This document shows, piece after piece, positions 57,175 to 64,000 of a stretch of 64,000 nucleotides of DNA (positions within the stretch are counted from its first letter, which is position 1; every line of letters starts with the position of its first letter). The DNA comes from Enoplosus armatus (Eukaryota > Chordata > Actinopteri > Centrarchiformes > Enoplosidae): contig NC_092183.1 of NCBI RefSeq assembly GCF_043641665.1, forward strand, positions 27,295,722-27,359,721, in the 5' to 3' direction. The position numbers were made by a program, and so were the translations under genes. The notes beneath the pieces were generated by a model. The model was not told the DNA's origin. It searched no databases and was given only the letters and a program-made list of their open reading frames with translations.

Positions 57175-58204
57175 TTTTCCATTCTTAATTAGCATTAATC
57201 ACTGGCCCTTTTGTAAATGCTGCTGGCTGCCAATTATCAATGATTACGCACTATTAGCTGCTGGGAAGGTGACACAGGTCAAGGCTAGCCCTTTTCACTG
57301 GACATTATTCAATGGGGAGCTGCCTGGTAATAACAATGAAAAGAACTTTCCCCACATATTTATGATAATGACCATTATGCTAGAAACGTGCCACCAGCAG
57401 TAACCTCACTGAATTGCAGTCATATTTGGGCTCGACCACTGCAACATGAACAACATGGGTGAATCTCTGTCATTGTTGCAAACGAGCAGCGAATGAGTTG
57501 AGCCTCGCAGGGTGTGCCAGTGGACAAAAGGTTTTTAATCACAATTCAAGAATTTCATACATTTAAAAAAAGCCATTATAAATGGTTTCAAACAAGTTTC
57601 ATTTAAATTATGCACTTAGAAACCTAAGACGAAATCACTAAATTGGCCGTTTCAAACTTTATTTTCTTATTCTTTCTTTTTTGCAATGTTAATATTTTGT
57701 TGCATTTTCATTGGACATCCATTTTCTACTATTTGACACAGCAGAGAAAGAGAAGATAGCCTCAATTCATCAGCGCAATATAAATATTCACATACAGCAC
57801 GTTTAAAACAATAATGTTGGCCGAGGAAGACAAAGTATCATGAATGAATTTTAAAAAAAGAATTAGTAGATTCATTTAAATTTTCGCTTTTTAGTGTTCC
57901 ATTTACTAACTCTGTTTACCATATTTTACCTTCCAATTATTATTATGTTTCCAGCTTTAACATTTCCAGTTTTAATTTTATGATCACTTTAATTTGAAGA
58001 GCGATGTCACGCCTCATTTCAGCTTCATTGGAATTAAAAACCATTGAAAAAGTCTTTGGAATTAAATTGTGTTGCTTCCGACTTCTGCTGTGTACTTTAA
58101 CAGGTAGCAAGAGTCAAAGTGGGGGTCAGGGCTTAACAGCTGACCAATCAGACCTCCAAAAAACCATTTATCAGTGTATTAATCAAGCACCAACCTCTGA
58201 AAAG
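57175..58204. other. intron sequence, AT-rich
   Basis: Very AT-rich from 57,540 to 58,000. No ORF or repeat family was recognised. TTTAACAG|GTAGCA near 58,100 is a weak juxtaposed splice pair. Confidence 0.45.
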
Positions 58205-58570
58205 TGAAGCCAATGTGGAAGTGCCTTAAACCTGCATTCTTTCTAATGGCCAGCAGGAGGCGACTCCACTGGTTGCAGAAAGAAGTCCGATTGTATAGAA
58301 GTCTATGAGAAAAGGACCTGACTTCTTACTTGATTTATTACCTCAGTAAACATTTTCCTTTGAGTTTATGGTCTCACTCGCTTGTTTCAAATCCTCTTCA
58401 ATACAGCGGGATGTTCATTTTGTAAATTATGGTCCACAATTACGTCCACTTCTTTTATACAGTATGGTATTATTTGATGAAACTTTTTCAGTGCCACACT
58501 AATACCACTAAGATTTAAAGATTGCATTCTTTTTTTGCCCACTTAGGGGCAGTGTAAAGGTCATATACAG
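58205..58570 (+). mobile_element. dispersed fish repeat, 'TGAAGCCAATGTGGAAGTGCC' family
   Basis: Words in order: TGAAGCCAATGTGGAAGTGCC, CTGCATTCTTTCTAATGGCC, AGCAGGAGGCGACTCCAC, GATTGTATAGAAGTCTATG and CTTGATTTATTACCTCAGTAAAC. These match, nearly base for base, a teleost dispersed repeat I remember (AGTGCC...CTGCATTCTTTCTAATAGCC). The first 250 bp fit best and the right boundary is uncertain. No ORF. Confidence 0.65.
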
Positions 58571-61500
58571 TACAAGTTAGCTAATAATTGCCTATATAAA
58601 CAACCAGCAGACGTAGAGCAACATTAGCATTCATCTGGAGTCAGGATGCAAGACTAATATTCACTCTCCTTTTCGCTCTAAATTGGCAGATGATACTTTC
58701 ACATTACACTTTGATCCATTGTTTATGAAAAATAAGAATTTGTTTTTTTAATTTTCTAATTATAACTTTTATTTCCAGAACGGCCACCAGGTTTTTTTTT
58801 TTTTATATGTTGACAGTCAAAAGCAAAAACCAGTGGCAGCTCAGAGAGACGTGCCTTCATCCAATGAAAGTTAGCTGCTGATGTCGGAGCGACGGAGAGA
58901 ACTGTCAATCATTTATTTTCTTTCTGTTCAGCCGAGTTGAAATGACTTCTCTCCCGAGCAATATGCCTATTCAGCCTTGCCAGACTACAATAAGCAAAGT
59001 GAAAATTGTGGGCTGGCGTTGCCAGGCGACAGTAATTTTTGCCTTTTTGGTTTGCTCACTTTTCCCTGGCCTGCCTCATCTACTACATCTTCAGTTAGTG
59101 GTTTCCAATGTGGAGAAAGTAATAGGAATCGTTAGGAGTAGGAATAACGCCCCCGCCCCCACCAACCCCCAACACACACCTGTCTAGGATAGATTTCTGC
59201 CAGTATGATTTTTTTAACATTGGTGCAAAATGACAACTCTAGACGGAACCCACTGCTTTCATTCTGAGGGACTGAGATCAAAACTTGACGTTTGCTGTTG
59301 ATGTTTCAGATAGCTGAATTATGTTCTGCTTTCAAACTGTGCTGTAGCTCTGCTGGAAATATCTTGACATCTCATTTACATTTCGCTGGTTATCCACAGA
59401 AAAAAATGAGAAAAACAAAACAAACTGCAGCAAACAAAAAAATGGACCTGGAAATACAGCATACATTACGAATAGTAAAGGGTATATTTTTATCATTTAA
59501 AGATCTCCTTTTCATATTGTCAGTAATTGGATCTTTGACAGGCTTTTTTGAATGGCATGAATCGGGGTGGCAATCCGATCGTAATGGGGCTCATTTCAGT
59601 AATGAGCTTAAAAACATTTCCTTATCGTCTTAACTGCTGAATAAAGATAGAGCTGTGCCCCCAGTTAAGAATTCAGCACAAAGCTGTGGAATAGAAAAAA
59701 AAAAAAAGATAAATAAATGATGGAAGCAGAAGGCAAAGGGGGGGTGGGGTTTGAAACTCATTTGCATTGCACAATTGATTTCTCGCAACTACCCTGTCCG
59801 CAATGTCAGTCATTGCCTCTTTTGAGTTTTAATTAAATCCCCGACAGAGTTCTGTTCGGATTTCTGATTTGAAGCTGCAGTCAATAGCAGCAAAGTGTCC
59901 AAAGATTGGGCCCCCGTTCACTAAATCAATTCCAACAATGCTTCCAGGCCTGTGCCACTGCAGAGGGAGTCGGCTACACAATGGGTGTCAGAGGAGATAA
60001 TATCTACCCGCTTGTAACCATCCCGTCCCTGCTGGGGGGAACACTTCACCACAGGCTTGTCAGTTCTCCTTCCTCCTCCTGCCTCCTCATGATATGATCT
60101 CATTTTACATAATTATAATGTGATGCCGCTCATAATGGATTGTAATGAAGATGGAATTATCCACATTTTAATGGATATGGGAGCACACGTCTATATATTA
60201 CATAATTATTCCTTCTACATATTGCATGATACCATATCATTTACACGTACGTGGATGTACTACATATTATATCTTCCCAATCATTACATGATACAATATA
60301 CATGCACATACATACTAAGTAGTACATCTACAGTACATTATACATCTATAAATATTCTTTTTTCATATAAAGGCCACTGAAATCCGATTAATCCGTATGC
60401 AAAGCCTTCTGTCAATTGGATCTTAATTATATTCTGCGGGAAAGATATGCGCTAACCCCTGGCGATGAAGCATGGAAAATGTGAGGTTTCCCAGACAAAG
60501 CGCTGCTGTAGCCTATATGAACAGCACCCATTGAGGACCCAGGTGCCTGCTTCCGCTCATTACGCCTCACCTCCGGCAGGTTCTGTGTTGCATTTTTAAT
60601 GGAACGGAGAGGGGAGCAACAGCTTTCATTTCACATCTCGCATTGCTTCACACAGCGAAGTCATCTGTCAGAGATGATAAACTCCAATTTGGTGAGAGGT
60701 CAAGTGAAATATTAACAAGGGCCTCCAGCAAACCACCCAATCAATTACCAAATGATATATTCATAAATCAATGGGACGGAGCTGACAGCTGGAAGACGAA
60801 ATGCTTCGTTGTAGGGAGATTGGCATATTGGCTTTTGGAGCAAATTAAGATTTTCTTCTCATCTTGGCCAGTTCTCCTTGTTCATAGCAAAGTAACCAGT
60901 TTCCCCTGATTTACTTCCAGATGTGACATTGCAGTGGGCCCAGCAGCACATTCCTGCTGCTGTTTTCGGAGACATTCATTATGTAAGAATCCTCCATAAC
61001 CATGGTCATCATGATGTCTTGACACACTAGAGACTATGCAACTTTTGAAAGAAGAAAAAACTCACTTCATCTCCCTGCAAATGATAAAGTTGAATTCATT
61101 AACTATGAAACGTACCCTTGCTCAGTTCAATATATTCAGGACTTCTGCCACTGCAGCTTAACTTTATGACCAGTAACTTATGTTGGCTAGTGTTACCTAA
61201 TGTTAGCAAACTTCAGGTAGATATTGCTGTGAAACTGGCTTTAATGAGTGACTCTTCTCTGCTTGTGCTACTGTTAGGGTTAGGTTTGGCAGCCTGAAAA
61301 GGTTGGTCTCCGTATGCTTCTGGTGCAATGAATTTATGGTGCGAACGCAAACCGAACCAATCACGGTGTGTGATACTAGACATGTGACATTAGTATAAAT
61401 TCCAAAGGCAACAGCTCCTAAATTTGAACAATCGATGTGCTGATAATTGGAGTTGACAAGCAAGCGATCTCTTAAGTCATCTATATAATTATATAAGCGA

Positions 61501-61613
61501 TTACAGCATATGCGTGTCAGCACGAGTGCATACACCAGAAAGTGAAGAGGGGTTGGAACAGATGTGTGCTGAGGTTGTCTCATGCTCCATGTGTTTTGAT
61601 AGCTCCTCATTGA
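58571..61613. other. intron sequence; AT-rich and motif-dense around 60.1 kb
   Basis: Unique intron. Between 60,100 and 60,190 there are many homeobox-type words (CATAATTATAATGTG, CATAATGGATTGTAATG). From 60,190 to 60,365 the sequence becomes a degenerate 'TACAT'-rich tract. A 113-codon plus ORF at 59,292-59,633 has no recognised domain. Around 61,320-61,390, GGTGCGAACGCAAACCGAACC resembles a piece of another fish MITE. Confidence 0.45.
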
Positions 61614-61990
61614 ACAAGACTAAGAGTCTATATAATATAATAGCCATTCTAGCTACTCTGTGAGGCTGTGCAGCGGTGCTGCGAGCTGAAAGCTAATACA
61701 TCTTAGTTTAGCATGCTAGCATGCTAACATAACGCAAAACACAAACTCCAGCTGGGGATGATAGCATTAGTTTTACAGGTGTTTGTTTGTAGACCAAAGT
61801 ATTGAACAAAGTAAAACTTTGACCTGCTGGTGGTGCTACAATAAAAGTCACTTAAACTCAGCAGGATTCATCCTCCGGGGGGCATGAATGTCATCTCAAT
61901 CCGTGCCGATATTTCAGTCTGGACCACAGTGTTGGACCGAACGACATTGACATTGACATCCCTAGAGCCATGCTGCTAGCATGTCCACCA
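61614..61990 (-). mobile_element. dispersed fish repeat, same family as 14,380 (copy 3, inverted)
   Basis: Reading plus: CAAGACTAAGAGTCTATA, TAGTTTAGCATGCTAGC, ATGCTAACATAACGC, CAGCAGGATTCATCC, GCATGAATGTCATCTCAATCC and CCATGCTGCTAGCATG. Reverse-complemented, these give the order seen at 14,380-15,170 (CTAGCGGCTGTATGG, CATTCATGG, GGATGAATCC, GTTAGCATGCTTA). Both original ends appear present, giving the best boundaries for the family in this window. Confidence 0.65.
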
Positions 61991-62379
61991 TTATTATTTG
62001 TTACATATGAGTTGCAGTTGCAGTTTCACCTAATAATATTCCTAATCACCCATTTCTTCACGGGCTCTTTGAGATCACCAGAGAAGAAGATAAATGACTG
62101 AAGCACAGTCACTGGATTGCACTTTGTTATGATGTTCCATCATGGGTCCATGTCCTTGATAATGCGGGAAGTCACCGGTCCGCCCGCGCAAAGACGTTTA
62201 CACTCCTTGTTGGGTTTTTTAAAAAAGTTAATGTTAACTTATTACAACAAGGCAACAATGTATGTTTTTTTCTGTTGGTCCAGACCAAATGAATCGAATG
62301 ACGTTTGAGCATTTACCGCTATTCTGTAATTGCAACTTGCAGCTAAAGTGGCTGGAGTTCAGCAAAAGTTACATAAGCA

Positions 62380-62545
62380 TACTTTAATGTTATGAAGTGG
62401 TTAGGACTGTCATCTTAGAGTCTCAAAAGGTCGTGGGTTTGATTCCGTTATGTGTGCACATGAGACTTAGGGGTTTTCTTTTACAATCCACAGACATAAA
62501 CGTTGAACGACGCATTGGAGATGTCTATGACATGACCTGTCAGGA
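62380..62545 (+). mobile_element. tRNA-derived SINE relic
   Basis: AAGTGGTTAGGACTGTCATC resembles a tRNA A-box region, and GTCGTGGGTTTGATTCCGTT a B box (consensus GGTTCGATTCC). After it comes GGGGTTTTCTTTTACAATCCACAGACATAAACG, similar in position to the 'GGGTTTTCTCC...TCCAAAGACATGCAGG' body of a fish tRNA-SINE. The spacing fits a decayed copy. An intact tRNA is excluded by the poor arms. Confidence 0.5.
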
Positions 62546-63028
62546 TTGTTTGCTTTCCACCCTGTGAATTCTTACATAGGCTCAAGCCCAATGACCCTGA
62601 AAAACCAAATGTTGTGTAGACTGCAAAACAGCATGCTCCAATTACTGTTGTGCCACAGTAGAAACTAGGAATCAAAATTCAGCAGAGCCAGAGGGTTGCA
62701 TTAATGCATAGAAACTATCTGTGCACTGTCTGTATCTGTGATACTGTGAGTACGACTGCGGTGGAAGCACCTTGAGTTTTGCTCCGCCGTATAAAGCAGA
62801 GTGTTAAATAAGATTTATCAGAGCCGCCTCAGCTCGGGTTTAGAGGCCATTTCCCCTGAATCCCAGTGTGGGCCCTCTGTGGCCCTCATCAGCCAGCTTG
62901 TAAATAAATCAGCCAGAACCGTATGGCTCTCGTCTTTTGAGATTCAATTTACCTCACGATCGCTGAGCCGCGGTGCACTTCTCTCACATCGGGAGACAGC
63001 AGAGAACTGGACACTTAAGAGTATAAAG

Positions 63029-63030
<2 letters not shown>
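62546..63030. other. intron sequence, nothing recognised
   Basis: Unique-looking intron. A 106-codon plus frame at 62,801-63,121 runs into the microsatellite and is unsupported. Confidence 0.5.

Positions 63031-63060
<30 letters not shown>
63031..63060 (+). repeat. (GT)7 microsatellite followed by G16
   Basis: Seven GT units (63,031-63,044) pass directly into sixteen G residues. G-quadruplex and Z-DNA prone. Confidence 0.88.
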
Positions 63061-63531
63061 CTTATGCAGAGTGAGTCTTGAGTTTGACAAGCTCCAGCAT
63101 CCGCCCCCTCTCTCTGTTTGACAGGGAAAATAAGTTGAAATTGGAGCTTTGTCTGGCAGTTGCTGTTGGTAATTAGTTTCTGGCCTTTCGATTTAAATGT
63201 TCCAGGAGACGCCATGGGTAACGCTTAGGGCATTTGCCATCGCTGAAAGAATGATCAAAGCCATTCAGTCGGCCACACGCGTTCCATTCCGAAGGGGCCA
63301 TGGACCTTTTAGCATTTTCAAACGAGGTACAACTGTCTCAGTTTAGGGAGATACTGTCTCTCAGGTATTTCATTTATGTCTATATTTATTCAAATGTTAC
63401 ACACTCTAAATGGACTGTCCGCACAGGGTTTTATTGTGTTTGAAGGTGTTTGCAGCTGTAGTGGATGAACAGTTTAGTATCAACTGATTTGTTGCTAAAA
63501 TTAGAGATGTAGGCACTGATTCAGCTATTTA

Positions 63532-63553
63532 AATATATATATATATATATATA
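63532..63553 (+). repeat. (TA) microsatellite
   Basis: About eleven AT/TA units. Confidence 0.85.
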
Positions 63554-63593
63554 CCTTCAGATTTTGATTCTAAACATACAGACAAGGTAACCA

Positions 63594-63690
63594 ATAGGGC
63601 TGGTTATCATTTTCAATACCAGTAGATACAATATCTTAGTTTTGGTACCAATACCAAAACAGTGCTCTTTCTGATGACTTACTTTGATGT
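63594..63690 (+). repeat. possible dispersed repeat, 'AGGGCTGGTTATCATTTTCAATACC' type
   Basis: AATAGGGCTGGTTATCATTT, TTCAATACCAGTAGATAC and GGTACCAATACCAAAAC resemble the fish 'AGGGCTGGGTATCATTTTCAATACC' repeat, distantly similar to the 8,661 element. Only about 100 bp are recognised. Confidence 0.45.
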
Positions 63691-63769
63691 ATTGTTTTTC
63701 TGCAAAATCCCTTTTTTCCCTTCAGGAAAGAAGCTCACAAATTAGCATGTTGAATCTCATTTGTTTAAT

Positions 63770-63940
63770 CAGTACAACAACCGAAATGTAATAACAAGGT
63801 TGTACATGGAGTTACATGTTGGAACTATTTCTTTGCTGGTTAGCAGTGACTTCCTGGTGTCAGTGACATTGCAAGGCAACTACCTCCACGAAGTCACTGC
63901 ACCCGGCCGCTGTTCACCGAGAAATGTACACAGCATGTAA
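63770..63940 (+). repeat. palindromic dispersed repeat relic, 'GAGTTACATGTTGGAACTATTTC'
   Basis: GGAGTTACATGTTGGAACTA on the left is mirrored by AGCATGTAACTCC (63,932-63,944) on the right. GCAGTGACTTCCTGGTGTC lies inside. This resembles the right part of the family at 32,930 in other fish sequences, but overlap with that copy is not evident here. Confidence 0.45.
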
Positions 63941-64000
63941 CTCCCTGTTAAAAAACACAGACTTTTTGTTGTTCTTCTGCATGACTTAGTGAGCTGGTAG

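Noticed and set aside
62380..62470. Functional tRNA gene
   Set aside because: A- and B-box-like words are present but the acceptor and anticodon arms do not pair. A SINE relic explains it better.
1..64000. CRISPR array, bacterial operons, phage or integrated virus
   Set aside because: No regularly spaced direct repeats, no compact gene arrangement, and no viral polymerase, capsid or envelope-like ORF. The only reverse-transcriptase-related sequence is the LINE tail.

Overview
This is 64 kb of vertebrate, almost certainly teleost (probably percomorph-like), nuclear DNA. It is AT-rich and non-coding over nearly its whole length. Long ORFs are absent, dinucleotide and G/C homopolymer microsatellites are common, and it carries several dispersed repeats that I recognise as typical of ray-finned fish. 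These include a LINE 3' end with an (ATTCTG)-type tail, a tRNA-SINE-like relic, 'AAGTACTTTTACTCAAGTAA'-type elements and 'GTTAGCATGCTAA'-type elements. Nothing bacterial, viral or CRISPR-like is seen.

Only one protein-coding exon can be supported. A TATA-less CpG island at about 5,460-6,060 contains the start of a plus-strand gene: an inverted CCAAT box, GC boxes, a 5' UTR with a 60-codon upstream ORF, a strong-context ATG at 5,823, 28 codons of a signal peptide or signal anchor, and a consensus 5' splice site after 5,907 (phase 1). Everything downstream (5,908-64,000) is read as part of a very long first intron. The gene is not identified with confidence. A short signal-peptide exon ending in phase 1, followed by an intron of more than 58 kb, is typical of neuronal cell-surface or adhesion genes.

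The most interesting signal is at 47,627. A 35-nt uninterrupted pyrimidine tract lies in a 99-nt AG-free zone with a branchpoint-like CTAAT. It ends in CAG that is immediately followed by GTGAGTAAG. A 3' splice site abutting a perfect 5' splice site, in the sense of the host gene and 41.7 kb into its first intron, is the layout of a recursive splice (ratchet) site. Such sites are known in vertebrates from long introns of neuronal genes. Joining exon 1 to this site regenerates an even stronger donor. If the following segment were retained, the frame would stop after two codons (GGT GAG TAA). A weaker look-alike lies at 49,103.

Layout: 1-3,660, sparse sequence with a possible 3' end of an upstream transcript near 218 and a hairpin at 1,513-1,578; 3,665-4,046, a MITE-like element; 5,460-6,060, promoter and exon 1; 6,359-7,042, a cluster of four long G/C homopolymers; 7,528-15,170, repeat-rich intron; 15,170-32,330, mostly unique intron with a minus-strand LINE fragment at 20,045-20,765 and two MITE-like elements; 33,240-50,000, repeat-poor intron with TAATTA-rich stretches resembling conserved enhancers and the recursive splice candidate; 50,000-64,000, intron with several repeats, including an inverted copy of the 14.4-kb family. 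Repeat names rest on memory of fish repeat consensus sequences, not on a database search.
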